DNA of 57,318 nucleotides. It comes from JANXXV01 sp038230275. Its GTDB lineage: Bacteria; Acidobacteriota; Terriglobia; Bryobacterales; Bryobacteraceae. The stretch spans positions 1-57,318 of the forward strand of contig JBBRNO010000027.1 in the NCBI GenBank assembly GCA_038230275.1. Reading direction: 5' to 3'. Shown in pieces: positions 33,836-41,776 of the stretch. Position numbers and translations under genes: made by a program. The notes under the pieces were generated by a model. That model made no database searches and was not told where the DNA came from. It saw nothing but the letters and a program-made list of their open reading frames with translations. The first letter of the stretch is position 1, and each line of letters begins with the position of its first letter.

Positions 33836-34459
33836 ATGGGGGCGGAGGCGCGCTGTGTCGGGCATCTGAATCAACGGTCCTCGGAAGGCAAAGCCCTTCT
33901 GGAAACCGACTACTTGCTGTTTCGCGGGGATTTTCGCGTCAAGGTGCCGTTCCAGAGTATTTCCAACGGAACTGCGGCCGCGGGACAACTCAGCATCAGC
34001 TTTGAGCAGGGTACTCTGCGGCTCGATCTGGGCCCAGCCGCTGAAAAGTGGTTGCGTAAAATTCAGCACCCTCCCAGCCTGATGGAGAAATTGGGCGTAA
34101 AGCCGGGCAACGACGTGTCGGTTATTGGGATTCACGACGAAGCATTTCTCACAGCTCTGGAAGCGGTGTCGCCTGGTTGGAAAAAGCGGGTGCGGAAGCA
34201 GGCGGACTTCATCTTTCTTGCGGTTGAATCGCCGGGCGACTTGCCGCAAATCGCGCAAGCGGAGGCGGCGCTGGTCCCCGCCGGTGCTCTCTGGGCAGTT
34301 TGGCCAAAAGGACAGAAGCACATCACGGCGTCGCAGGTAATGGCCGCGGGCAAGGCTGCCGGCCTGGTAGATACGAAGACCGCAAGCTTCTCCCAAACGC
34401 ACACGGCGCTGAAATGGATGATCCCGGTGGCGCGCCGGGCCGCTGCGAAAGAACCCTAA
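33836..34459 (+). CDS. DUF3052-like protein
   Basis: A 207-residue protein. The N-terminal third (KALLETDYLLFRGDFRVKVP, AEKWLRKIQHPPSLMEKLGVKPG) precedes a Rossmann-like region (VSVIGIHDEAFLTAL, ADFIFLAVESPGDLP, AGALWAVWPKGQKHITASQV, AAGLVDTKTASFSQTHTALKW). The VWPKG and SxTHTALK features match what I know of the DUF3052 group, whose function is not established. A GAGG ribosome-binding site is 6 bases before the ATG, and it follows the isomerase gene by 11 bases. Confidence 0.65.
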   Translation: MGAEARCVGHLNQRSSEGKALLETDYLLFRGDFRVKVPFQSISNGTAAAGQLSISFEQGTLRLDLGPAAEKWLRKIQHPPSLMEKLGVKPGNDVSVIGIHDEAFLTALEAVSPGWKKRVRKQADFIFLAVESPGDLPQIAQAEAALVPAGALWAVWPKGQKHITASQVMAAGKAAGLVDTKTASFSQTHTALKWMIPVARRAAAKEP

Positions 34460-35340
34460 GTTCCTTTAGGATAAGAGCCCAAAACCCGGAGTAAATCGGC
34501 CAGTTCCGCCAGATGTCCTAGCGCTTTCTGGCTCACCGGGTCGTCCACTCGCCCCAGGAAATCCAAATAGAACAGATATTCCCATGGTTTCCCGCGCAAC
34601 GGCCTCGATTCGATTTTCACCAAACTAAGGTCCCGCAATGCGAACGTACTCAAAGCCCGGAACAGCGATCCCGGAGTATTGCGGGTCGTGAAAACCAAAG
34701 AAGTTTTCCACGCCTTGGTGTCGTGTGGCGGAATAGGTTGCCCCGGCCGGTTGAGGAGAAAAAATCGCGTAAAGTTTTCCCGGTCGTCTTCAATCCCCCG
34801 TTTCAATACCTTCGCGCCGTAGATCCCGGCTGCCACCGAGGACGCGATCGCCCCCGCGTCCGGCAGCTTCTGCTCCATAAGCATCTTCACGCTTCCAGCC
34901 GTGTCGTAAAAACTCATTCGCTCGAACTGTGGATTCGCCGCAAAAAACTTCTGACACTGATTTAGCGCCACCGGGTGCGAATAAACTTTCCTTATCTTCT
35001 TGAAGCTGACGCCAGGGCAAGCAATCAGGCTGTGCGAAATGCGAACGTGCGCCTCACCCACGATCGGCAGGTCGAAGTTTAACAAATGATCGTAATTTTC
35101 GTGGACCGACCCATGCAGTGTATTTTCAATGGGAATCACCGCGGCGTCCACTTTCCCTTCACTGAGCGCACGAAAAACTTCCTCAAAGCGCTGGCACGGC
35201 ACCACCGTAACCTCGTCGCCGAGCAATTGCTGCACCGCCACCTGGCTAAATGCGCCCTTTTCTCCCTGGAACGCTACGGTTTTCGGCGGTTTCGGTACTT
35301 TGGACGGTCTTGTCACCCTAGGATTGTATCGCGGGCCCAT
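34456..35340 (-). CDS. pheA: Prephenate dehydratase
   Basis: A 294-residue enzyme of phenylalanine biosynthesis, converting prephenate to phenylpyruvate. The dehydratase domain (about 22-205) has VAFQGEKGAFS, AVIPIENTLHGSV, and the catalytic TRF in NFTRFFLL. The C-terminal ACT domain (about 215-290) has SLVFTTRNTPGSLFRAL and the phenylalanine-binding ESRP. It is monofunctional, without a chorismate mutase part. ATG 35340 overlaps the ubiX stop by 23 bases; a GTG at 35316, two codons from that stop, is an alternative. It ends four bases inside the convergent DUF3052-like gene. Confidence 0.94.
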   Translation of the reverse strand: MGPRYNPRVTRPSKVPKPPKTVAFQGEKGAFSQVAVQQLLGDEVTVVPCQRFEEVFRALSEGKVDAAVIPIENTLHGSVHENYDHLLNFDLPIVGEAHVRISHSLIACPGVSFKKIRKVYSHPVALNQCQKFFAANPQFERMSFYDTAGSVKMLMEQKLPDAGAIASSVAAGIYGAKVLKRGIEDDRENFTRFFLLNRPGQPIPPHDTKAWKTSLVFTTRNTPGSLFRALSTFALRDLSLVKIESRPLRGKPWEYLFYLDFLGRVDDPVSQKALGHLAELADLLRVLGSYPKGT

Positions 35341-35890
35341 CCCAACGCTGCGCCGTTTCGCTTGGCACTCCCAACAGATCCAGAATTCGGTCAACACTGT
35401 GGTCCACCAGTTCCTCGATTGTTTTGGGCTGGTGATAGAAACCGGGAATAGGCGGAGCAATAATCGCACCCATTTCCGTAAGCGCAACCATGGTGCGCAG
35501 ATGGCCTAGATGGAAAGGCGTCTCCCGCACCATCAAAATCAATCGCCGGCGCTCCTTCAGAATGACATCAGCCGCGCGGACCAAAAGATTGTTGCTGATT
35601 CCGGCGGCGATAGCCGACATGGAATGTATAGAGCAAGGCGCCACCACCATCGCGTCCGTTTGGAAACTTCCGCTCGCCAAGCGGCATCCAATATCTTCCA
35701 AAGGGTAGGAAAAATCTGATAAACTTCTCCAATCCGCTGCTTTCTTGCCAAGTTCTAGGAAACCGGTCTTCTCGCCGGACCTGGTCAGAATTAAATGGAT
35801 CTCGGTATTCGGACGAGTCTGGAGCTTCTGCAACAATCTGAATCCGTAGATTGAGCCGCTAGCTCCAGAGATTCCCACCACAATTTTCAA
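35318..35890 (-). CDS. ubiX: Flavin prenyltransferase UbiX
   Basis: A 190-residue enzyme that attaches dimethylallyl to FMN to make prenylated FMN, cofactor of UbiD decarboxylases. Typical motifs: VVGISGASGSIYGFRLL, VVAPCSIHSMSAIAAG, NLLVRAADVILKERRRLIL, VRETPFHLGHL. The start is TTG at 35888-35890 with AGGAGGAGG seven bases upstream. No ubiD is in the window. It is cotranscribed with pheA. Confidence 0.94.
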   Translation of the reverse strand: MKIVVGISGASGSIYGFRLLQKLQTRPNTEIHLILTRSGEKTGFLELGKKAADWRSLSDFSYPLEDIGCRLASGSFQTDAMVVAPCSIHSMSAIAAGISNNLLVRAADVILKERRRLILMVRETPFHLGHLRTMVALTEMGAIIAPPIPGFYHQPKTIEELVDHSVDRILDLLGVPSETAQRWDGPAIQS

Positions 35891-35911
35891 ATTTGGCCTC
35901 CTCCTAAAAAT

Positions 35912-35933
35912 TCTGTTCTGAAATCAGAACAGA
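35912..35933. promoter_or_regulatory. Perfect palindrome TCTGTTCTGA-AA-TCAGAACAGA
   Basis: A 22-base site with perfect 10-base arms between the divergent ubiX and regulator genes, 22 bases from the ubiX start. Smaller inverted repeats lie nearby (ATTCT/AGAAT at 35975-35989; AACTC/GAGTT at 36004-36018). It is a good candidate operator for the adjacent XRE/S24-like regulator; as a transcription terminator it lacks a T-run and lies upstream of both genes. Confidence 0.6.
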
Positions 35934-36063
35934 TTCCGCACACGAGCTTGTCTTCCCTGCGCTCCGTAGCTATAATTCTAGTCCAGAATCGCTCTATTCC
36001 TGTAACTCCGATAGAGTTCGGGGGATTACAGGGGTTCGGCATTTGCAGGGGCAAACAATTAAG

Positions 36064-36846
36064 ATGGAGGAAGCGGGCCAAAAGCTTAAGAAGAAACGGG
36101 AAGAACTCAACTTGCGTTACCGCGATGTGGAAGAAGCCAGCATTCAAATCGCGGCTCGGCGCAAGAATGACGAGTACATCATCGCGCTCAGCCGGCTGGC
36201 GGATGTGGAGAACAAGGGCACTGTTCCATCGATCTACCGTCTATATTCTCTTTGCACCATCTATAAGTTGGACATTATGGAAGTGCTGGATTGGTACGGC
36301 GTCGACGTATCGTTAATGGCCAGTGATTCCATTCACGTTGAGGTCACCCGTACGCACCTGGTAGGCTTTCAACCCGACGGCCATGGCGAGGTTCAACTGC
36401 CGTTGGCGCTCGATCCGGGTATCGATTTAAGGCGCACCACCTACCTCAGCCGGATGATCCAGCGGTGGGGGAAGCTACCGATCATGTTATTGAATGGCAT
36501 GGAGTTGAAGAGTCACCGCTACGCCTATATCGGATCGGAAGACTGGTCTATGTATCCGCTAATTCAACCCGGCGCCCTGGTTGTGATCGACGAGACAAGA
36601 CGCAAGATCGTCAACAGCGGTTGGTCCCATGAGTCGGAGAGGCCTATCTATTTTTTGGAACACCGCCAAGGGTATGCCTGTGGATGGTGCAATCTCAGCG
36701 ACAACCAGTTAGTGCTTCAGCCGCACCCCGCTTCGCAGTGCAATCCGGAGATCTTTGGATTTCCCGAAGAAATCGACGTGATCGGCCAAGTGACCGGCGT
36801 GGCTATGCGTCTGGATCAGGGGAAGAGACGCCGTAATCGTTCCTAA
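36064..36846 (+). CDS. XRE-family regulator with S24/LexA-like C-terminal domain
   Basis: A 260-residue protein. The N-terminal helix-turn-helix spans about 1-75 (EEAGQKLKKKREELNLRYRDVEEAS, VPSIYRLYSLCTIYKLDIMEVL). The C-terminal half has DWSMYPLIQPGALVVIDE, matching the Ser region of S24 peptidases, but I cannot identify the partner lysine, so self-cleavage is uncertain. ATG 36064 is chosen; a TTG at 36043 would add seven residues. It may bind the palindrome at 35912-35933, 130 bases upstream. Its 3' end overlaps the convergent gene by 44 bases. Confidence 0.85.
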   Translation: MEEAGQKLKKKREELNLRYRDVEEASIQIAARRKNDEYIIALSRLADVENKGTVPSIYRLYSLCTIYKLDIMEVLDWYGVDVSLMASDSIHVEVTRTHLVGFQPDGHGEVQLPLALDPGIDLRRTTYLSRMIQRWGKLPIMLLNGMELKSHRYAYIGSEDWSMYPLIQPGALVVIDETRRKIVNSGWSHESERPIYFLEHRQGYACGWCNLSDNQLVLQPHPASQCNPEIFGFPEEIDVIGQVTGVAMRLDQGKRRRNRS

Positions 36847-37261
36847 GCATCCCCAACAGCGCTTCCAGGTCCGCCAGGTAGAGTGTTCGCTCCATTTCGC
36901 GGGCAGATGCCGGCAGAAAATAGCGATACGGCATCAATGCCGTCCAGTTTTCAATTACTTCCCGCTTGTCGGCCTGCTGGGCCGAAAGATACAGATCCAG
37001 ATCGGCCTTCTGCTGTTCCAGGGAGTAGTTCAACCATTCGTTGAAGGCGTCCGAGTGTGTCTTCCGAAGGGCTTTGTCCGCCTGCGCTTCTCCGAACATC
37101 ATCGCCAGTCCATGGTGTTCATAGCGGCCGGTGTTTGAAGCTCGTAGAGACGATAGATACACCATTCTTCCGAAGCAGGACGGTATCTGCGATAGCGTAT
37201 GACGCCACAGATCCGATGTGACGCCGCGTTCGAGTACCCCTTTGGGATGCGGTTTAGTCAT
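36803..37261 (-). CDS. Hypothetical protein
   Basis: A 152-residue helical protein (DKALRKTHSDAFNEWLNYSLEQQKADLDLYL, LYLADLEALLGMLRN). No signal peptide, no transmembrane helix, no recognised motif. It starts with ATG 37261 preceded by AGGG and converges with the XRE-type regulator (44-base overlap). Function unknown. Confidence 0.7.
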   Translation of the reverse strand: MTKPHPKGVLERGVTSDLWRHTLSQIPSCFGRMVYLSSLRASNTGRYEHHGLAMMFGEAQADKALRKTHSDAFNEWLNYSLEQQKADLDLYLSAQQADKREVIENWTALMPYRYFLPASAREMERTLYLADLEALLGMLRNDYGVSSPDPDA

Positions 37262-37339
37262 AAGAAAAACCCTGCCTTTGATATTACCCTAAAATCCGCC
37301 CGTATAGGCCTGCGAACTAACAGCCTGAAAAAAAATTGG

Positions 37340-37413
37340 CCCTAGTTCCAGGATCAGAAAACCTTCACCAAAAAATACCTAGGCAGGCCGGGGGCAAGTA
37401 CCCTAGTCCCAGG
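37340..37413. promoter_or_regulatory. Direct repeats CCCTAGTTCCAGG / CCCTAGTCCCAGG upstream of the repeat peptide
   Basis: The two copies (37340-37352 and 37401-37413) are 61 bases apart and differ at one base. A third related string, TACCTAGG, lies at 37377-37384. All are in the 180-base leader of the small peptide gene. They look like activator or repressor sites; the evidence is repetition only. Confidence 0.4.
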
Positions 37414-37447
37414 TTCTACCACTCCACTGTTCGGAAGGAATATCAAG

Positions 37448-37657
37448 ATGACTAAGAAGATTGTTTTCATGCTCGCGCTGGGCATTCAGTATGTTGCCGC
37501 AATGGGCGTTACCAGGGAGAGCGTAATACCGTCCTGCTTCCCCTGCGACGCCACGGCTTCGACCGTAAATGTAATACCTTCGTGCTTCCCCTGCGACGCC
37601 AGCACGGTTGAAGTAAAGGTTATACCCTCGTGCTTTCCTTGCGACGCATCACTCTAA
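37448..37657 (+). CDS. Small secreted peptide with three VIPSCFPCDA repeats
   Basis: A 69-residue peptide with a GGAAGGAA ribosome-binding site. The signal sequence is about MTKKIVFMLALGIQYVAA, likely cleaved near residue 18. VIPSCFPCDA occurs at residues 26-35, 42-51 and 58-67, exactly 16 residues apart. Codons of the three units differ at two to six third positions, all synonymous, so the peptide sequence and not the DNA is under selection. Each unit has a CFPC motif that could form a disulphide, bind metal or be enzymatically modified. It may be a multi-copy precursor of a small signal or bioactive peptide. I do not recognise the family. Confidence 0.85.
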   Translation: MTKKIVFMLALGIQYVAAMGVTRESVIPSCFPCDATASTVNVIPSCFPCDASTVEVKVIPSCFPCDASL

Positions 37658-37710
37658 GCTGAGGTTGCAGTACCGGTGGCGGAACAAAGTTCCCCTGTTA
37701 AAGACGGGTT

Positions 37711-37740
37711 AGCCTGCCGATGATACTATCTAGGCAGGCT
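37711..37740 (+). terminator. Stem-loop AGCCTGCC/GGCAGGCT after the repeat-peptide gene
   Basis: Perfect 8-base arms (37711-37718, 37733-37740) with a 14-base loop lie 54 bases after the peptide stop and 20 bases before the next gene. There is no T-run, so an intrinsic terminator is only possible; an mRNA 3' stabiliser or processing site is equally likely. Confidence 0.4.
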
Positions 37741-37760
37741 CTCGCCTTCGTTGAAATTGA

Positions 37761-38543
37761 ATGGTATCCACCGCGAAACTTTTTTACGCCTTACAATTCG
37801 CACAGATCGCGGGTTTCGCGATCTTGTTCTGGCGGTTGGCTGCAACGAAGCTGACCGGAACCTACAGCTACTTCACCGCCTACGTAGTATTCCAGGTAGT
37901 GCGATTGATACTTGCGGTGTTCATTCCCTACCGGTCAAATGCGTACGGGTACTTTTTCTTCACCTGCGAGCCAATTGTCTGGATATTGTCGGCACTGGCG
38001 ATTCTTGAAGTTTACGGTATCGTGCTTCGATATCACCCGGGCATCGCCACCTGGGGCCGTTGGTCTTTGATGGCCTCAATCGGCGCATCCATCCTGCTGG
38101 CGCTCTGTACTTTGTTCGTCGATTATCAGTATGCGTCCGAGAAATATCCAATCCTCGCCAACTTTTTACTTTTGTCGAGACTGGTGACGATAAGCCTGCT
38201 CCTGTTCGTGGTCCTCATCACACTGTGTCTCCTCTGGTTTCCCATCGTCTTAAATCGCAATACCGTGGTGCACTGCTGCGTTTTCGCCGGGTACTTTCTC
38301 ATCAAGTCCGCAACAACGATTGTGGCCGGATTGCTTCTTTCCGGTCAATCGCTCGTCCCTCTAAACATTGCCGTTCAATTGCTCGTAGCCCTTTGTTGTG
38401 CCTTGTGGATTGTGGGCTTGTCGGCCGCAGGGGAGACTATTCCTGCAAAAATAGGCCATTATTGGGATCCTGGCCAGGAAGAACGTCTCATGGCCCAGCT
38501 CAACTCTATCAACCGCACCCTCGTCCATTCCGCCAAAGAGTAG
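37761..38543 (+). CDS. Seven-helix membrane protein of unknown function
   Basis: A 260-residue protein with about seven transmembrane helices (for example ILFWRLAATKLTGTYSYF, YFFFTCEPIVWILSALAIL, LLLFVVLITLCLLWFPIVL, IAVQLLVALCCALWIVGL) and a short cytoplasmic-looking tail (GHYWDPGQEERLMAQLNSIN). No recognised family. It is downstream of the repeat peptide on the same strand (103-base gap), so a functional link is possible but unproven. Confidence 0.75.
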   Translation: MVSTAKLFYALQFAQIAGFAILFWRLAATKLTGTYSYFTAYVVFQVVRLILAVFIPYRSNAYGYFFFTCEPIVWILSALAILEVYGIVLRYHPGIATWGRWSLMASIGASILLALCTLFVDYQYASEKYPILANFLLLSRLVTISLLLFVVLITLCLLWFPIVLNRNTVVHCCVFAGYFLIKSATTIVAGLLLSGQSLVPLNIAVQLLVALCCALWIVGLSAAGETIPAKIGHYWDPGQEERLMAQLNSINRTLVHSAKE

Positions 38544-38632
38544 CCGGGGAGGATAAATCCTACCGGGATTTCGCTCCGATGTGTCAAAAAAGAATTGCGG
38601 GAAGACGGATTATCGCTTAATATTAATCCAGA

Positions 38633-39178
38633 GTGAACTCAATACTTGCCATGAACATTTGGATTTCGGCTCTGCTGCCGTTGTTCTTCATTAGCTTAGC
38701 GCTCAGCCTCCTGGTCTGGAAGCTCTCCACCCACAAAAGATCAATCGAATATGATCCGGAGTGGCTCGAAGACTTCTCTATCTCCAAGTACAGGCCTATG
38801 CTACGCCTGCTCTCTGAGGATGACTACGAATTTCTAGCGAACCAAGCTGGCTATCAGAGTAAAATCGCGTCTGAACTCAGATCCGAACGGCGCAAGGTGT
38901 TTCGGGCGTATCTTCGGAACCTCATACGTGATTTCAACCGCTTACAGCACGTTGCAAAGATGATGGCCCTCTATTCCTCACAGGATCGCCCCGAATTTGC
39001 CGTCGCCCTTCTCAAACAGCGCATTACGTTTTCGTTTGCGGTGTTTGCGGTCCGAATTCGGCTCGGCCTTCATACCGTTGGTATCGGTGCCGTCGATGTT
39101 CGCAACCTCATCGGTTCGCTCGATCATATGCGCATCCGGGTTGAAACTTTGATGCCCGAATCCAGCAGCGCTGCCTAA
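38633..39178 (+). CDS. Single-pass membrane protein of unknown function
   Basis: A 181-residue protein with one N-terminal helix (about 9-29, ISALLPLFFISLALSLLVW). The soluble part is helical (YDPEWLEDFSISKYRPMLRLLSEDDYEFL, RKVFRAYLRNLIRDFNRLQHV). It starts at GTG 38633 or ATG 38651. It follows the seven-helix gene by 89 bases, likely in the same transcription unit. Function unknown. Confidence 0.7.
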   Translation: MNSILAMNIWISALLPLFFISLALSLLVWKLSTHKRSIEYDPEWLEDFSISKYRPMLRLLSEDDYEFLANQAGYQSKIASELRSERRKVFRAYLRNLIRDFNRLQHVAKMMALYSSQDRPEFAVALLKQRITFSFAVFAVRIRLGLHTVGIGAVDVRNLIGSLDHMRIRVETLMPESSSAA

Positions 39179-39184
39179 TTCTCC

Positions 39185-39973
39185 TTACGGACGCAAGTCG
39201 TTCGGAGACCAATCGTAATCGAAATACCTGATCCGCCAAGTGCCGTTCGTCAGCTTGGCGGATTCTTCTTTGCGATATCTGGCCACAAACCCCAATACCT
39301 TATCCGACGAGCCGCCGAAGTCGTCCTTAAACCATTCAAGAATTCGCGGTAGCGTCACTTCCCGTTTGTTCTCATCCATATGAAAGTTCCGCGCCTGGGC
39401 GAAGTATCGCACCGCATCGGCTTCTAGATGCGCATTGAGGTTCTCGGCGGTGTACGCCGTTCGAGACAGCCACGGACAGCTAGCCGAAGCGCATACCAGC
39501 GCGAAATGGATACGAGGTTCATGGAACAGCTTGCGGATACTGTTGTCCTCTATATCTCCCAGGGATCGGTCTTTCCCGCCGACTCTATGCTTCTGGCGGT
39601 AGAAGAATGAAGCCCGCCCCACCAGTCCTGTCAGCCGCTCGCGCTTCTGGGGGTAGTCCGCCGAGAATGATTGCACAACCAAGGCGTTGTAGGCGTTCAG
39701 CCAGTACGCCAGTTGCGCCTCGCGATTCTTAAAGAGCCCGGGCGCCGAATCCGGACTGACCGCCGCAATCTGGGCTACAAACGCGCTAAGATCCGTCGGA
39801 TGATTACTGATCCCGGAGTAGTCCACCCGGCCGTCGTCTCGAACGTACTTTTCTAGTACCGCTTCGTACCGCGCCGCATCGGGCTCGCCTGCATTCCCCG
39901 TGGGCCTTTCGGCTCCCAACTGAGACGCAGTAATGACCACCGCTGTTAGCAGGCGGAAGAGTAAAGTTTGCAT
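39185..39973 (-). CDS. DUF547 exported protein
   Basis: A 262-residue protein with a signal peptide (MQTLLFRLLTAVVITASQLG). DUF547 hallmarks are LAYWLNAYNALVVQSF, SLGDIEDNSIRKLFHEPRIHFALVCASASCPWL and the conserved His/Cys of HFALVCASASCP. Members are predicted papain-like or thioredoxin-adjacent enzymes; activity unknown. The ATG overlaps the upstream stop by one base (TAATG), so it is translationally coupled to the protease gene. A longer frame to 40231 overlaps that gene and is rejected. Confidence 0.9.
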   Translation of the reverse strand: MQTLLFRLLTAVVITASQLGAERPTGNAGEPDAARYEAVLEKYVRDDGRVDYSGISNHPTDLSAFVAQIAAVSPDSAPGLFKNREAQLAYWLNAYNALVVQSFSADYPQKRERLTGLVGRASFFYRQKHRVGGKDRSLGDIEDNSIRKLFHEPRIHFALVCASASCPWLSRTAYTAENLNAHLEADAVRYFAQARNFHMDENKREVTLPRILEWFKDDFGGSSDKVLGFVARYRKEESAKLTNGTWRIRYFDYDWSPNDLRP

Positions 39974-40680
39974 TAGAGCTTTTTCAGCAACAGCTTGGCT
40001 TCCGCTAAACTGGGAAACTCCTTTTCTGAAGCGCGAAATTCCGCGGTGTGGACGCATCTTCTGGTTCCGCGGTGATCTACTGGATGCTTTAAATGCAACA
40101 TTTCGTGGAACATCACGTATTCGACGGCAAGCCGCGGAACGACAGCCCGGTCCAGCAGACTGCTCAGAATAATCACGTGATGGGACGGATCGTAGTGCCC
40201 CAGCATCGTCCGCGAAGGCCGGCGGCTCCAACCGAGCTGCGGTCTCGCCATCAAGCCGAAGAAGTGCTTTGCGTTCAACTCTTCGAAAAGCTCATCCAGG
40301 TTGTAGCATTGGCCCTGAGCGCCGGAAAGATACTTGCGGCCCCGCCGCTGGCGCAGAGAATGCAGACTCGTGCGCACATCTTTCCGGTTCAAATAGAGCC
40401 GGTATTGATGGGTGTAATTTCGCGGAATCGGTTTTCGATAAAGCTTGCTCAGCAGGATATAAGCCAGGGCTTCTATTATGGGCGCCGGCGCTAGTGCCAG
40501 CAGGTCCGTCATCTTAACTGCGACCCGGCCGTTCTCCAGCCGGATGGAACTGTTTGCGTTTGCGAAACGGCGGAACTCCACATGGATCTCCGGTGGAATC
40601 GCCCGCGGATTCACGGCTCGGAACACACGCGTGTAAATCTCTTCAGGCGTCTCAAAGAAGAGGGTGCTTTCGACTTGCAT
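39973..40680 (-). CDS. SprT-like zinc metalloprotease
   Basis: A 235-residue protein. The zinc motif VEYVMFHEMLHLKHP provides HExxH, followed by a likely third ligand in HTAEFRASEKEFP. The rest is helical with basic runs (RQRRGRKYLSG). It resembles SprT/YgjP-like proteases. It is first in a two-gene operon with the DUF547 gene. Confidence 0.82.
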   Translation of the reverse strand: MQVESTLFFETPEEIYTRVFRAVNPRAIPPEIHVEFRRFANANSSIRLENGRVAVKMTDLLALAPAPIIEALAYILLSKLYRKPIPRNYTHQYRLYLNRKDVRTSLHSLRQRRGRKYLSGAQGQCYNLDELFEELNAKHFFGLMARPQLGWSRRPSRTMLGHYDPSHHVIILSSLLDRAVVPRLAVEYVMFHEMLHLKHPVDHRGTRRCVHTAEFRASEKEFPSLAEAKLLLKKL

Positions 40681-40785
40681 CTAAGCTCGTAATGTACCAT
40701 AGCAAGAGTACCCGCTTCACAATTGTTTGCGGGTCCCAGGGCGGATTTCCGCACTCGCCCGACAACCAAGTTTTCTGGAGGATGC

Positions 40786-41775
40786 TTGCGCAAAGCGAAG
40801 ATAACCGCGGTGGGCTGTTTTACGCCGCCGGGGGTGCTGACTAATCAGGATTTGACCCATATGGTGGAAACCAGTGATCAATGGATTCTGGAACGGACGG
40901 GAATTCGCTCTCGCCATATTGCTCCGCCAGAAATGGCCACGTCCGACATGGCGTTTGAAGCCGCCAAGATTGCGCTTGAGAACCGTGGAATCGATGCATC
41001 CAATCTGGATGCCATCCTGGTCTGCACCGTCACTCCAGATATGTTCTTCCCGTCCACGGCTTGCCTGGTGCAGAACCGGCTGGGCGCCAAGAAGGCGTGG
41101 GGCTTCGACCTCATTGCCGCCTGCTCCGGATTTGTCTATGGTCTAACTACCGCGGCACATTTGATTGGCTGCGGAACGCATCAAAAGGTTTTGGTGATTG
41201 GCTCGGATACCATGTCGCGCATCATCGACTACACGGACCGCTCCACCTGCGTGCTTTTTGGAGACGGCGCCGGAGCCATGATCATCGAAGCCGCCGCCGA
41301 CGGTGAGGACGCCGGATTCATCGGCTTCGCCAATGAAATTGACGGCTCCGGCGGTGACTATCTAAAGATGCCCGCCGGCGGCAGCCGCATGCCGGCGTCG
41401 GTAGAGACCGTCCAGAACCGCATGCATTACGTACACCAGGAAGGCCAACAGGTTTTCAAATACGCGGTGCGGAAAATGTACGAACTCTGCACCGAACTGC
41501 TGGAACGAAACAACCTGGCACTGGCGGATGTGGATTGGATGATCCCGCACCAGGCCAACAAACGGATCATCAGTGCGGTGTCTGAGAAAATGGGCTTGTC
41601 TGATCGTGTCATCATTAATATTGAGGAGTTCGGCAATACCACTGCCGCCACAATTCCTCTTGCCACTCGCACGGCGCTCGATACTGGCAGACTGAAGAAA
41701 GGCGATCTGGTTTTGTTTGCGGCCGTCGGCGCCGGCTATACGGCAGGCGCCAATTTATGGCGATGGGGGTTCTGA
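40786..41775 (+). CDS. fabH: 3-oxoacyl-ACP synthase III (FabH type)
   Basis: A 329-residue thiolase-fold enzyme that starts fatty-acid chains by condensing acyl-CoA with malonyl-ACP. The catalytic triad is visible: Cys in IAACSGFVYGL, His in WMIPHQANKRII and Asn in EFGNTTAATIPLA. The start is TTG 40786, preceded by GGAGG at 40777-40781; no in-frame ATG lies near, and a frame from 40723 has no matching residues. The next gene starts two bases after its stop (TGACATG), so they are coupled. Confidence 0.93.
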   Translation: MRKAKITAVGCFTPPGVLTNQDLTHMVETSDQWILERTGIRSRHIAPPEMATSDMAFEAAKIALENRGIDASNLDAILVCTVTPDMFFPSTACLVQNRLGAKKAWGFDLIAACSGFVYGLTTAAHLIGCGTHQKVLVIGSDTMSRIIDYTDRSTCVLFGDGAGAMIIEAAADGEDAGFIGFANEIDGSGGDYLKMPAGGSRMPASVETVQNRMHYVHQEGQQVFKYAVRKMYELCTELLERNNLALADVDWMIPHQANKRIISAVSEKMGLSDRVIINIEEFGNTTAATIPLATRTALDTGRLKKGDLVLFAAVGAGYTAGANLWRWGF

Positions 41776-41776
41776 C

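Noticed and set aside
35318..35487. N-terminal extension of pheA
   Set aside because: The extra residues to 35487 lie in the ubiX frame region, are Trp/Arg/Leu rich and lack similarity to dehydratases.
37523..37654. Repeat peptide as an assembly or recent tandem-duplication artefact
   Set aside because: Third-position differences between units show that they diverged under constraint, which an artefact would not produce.
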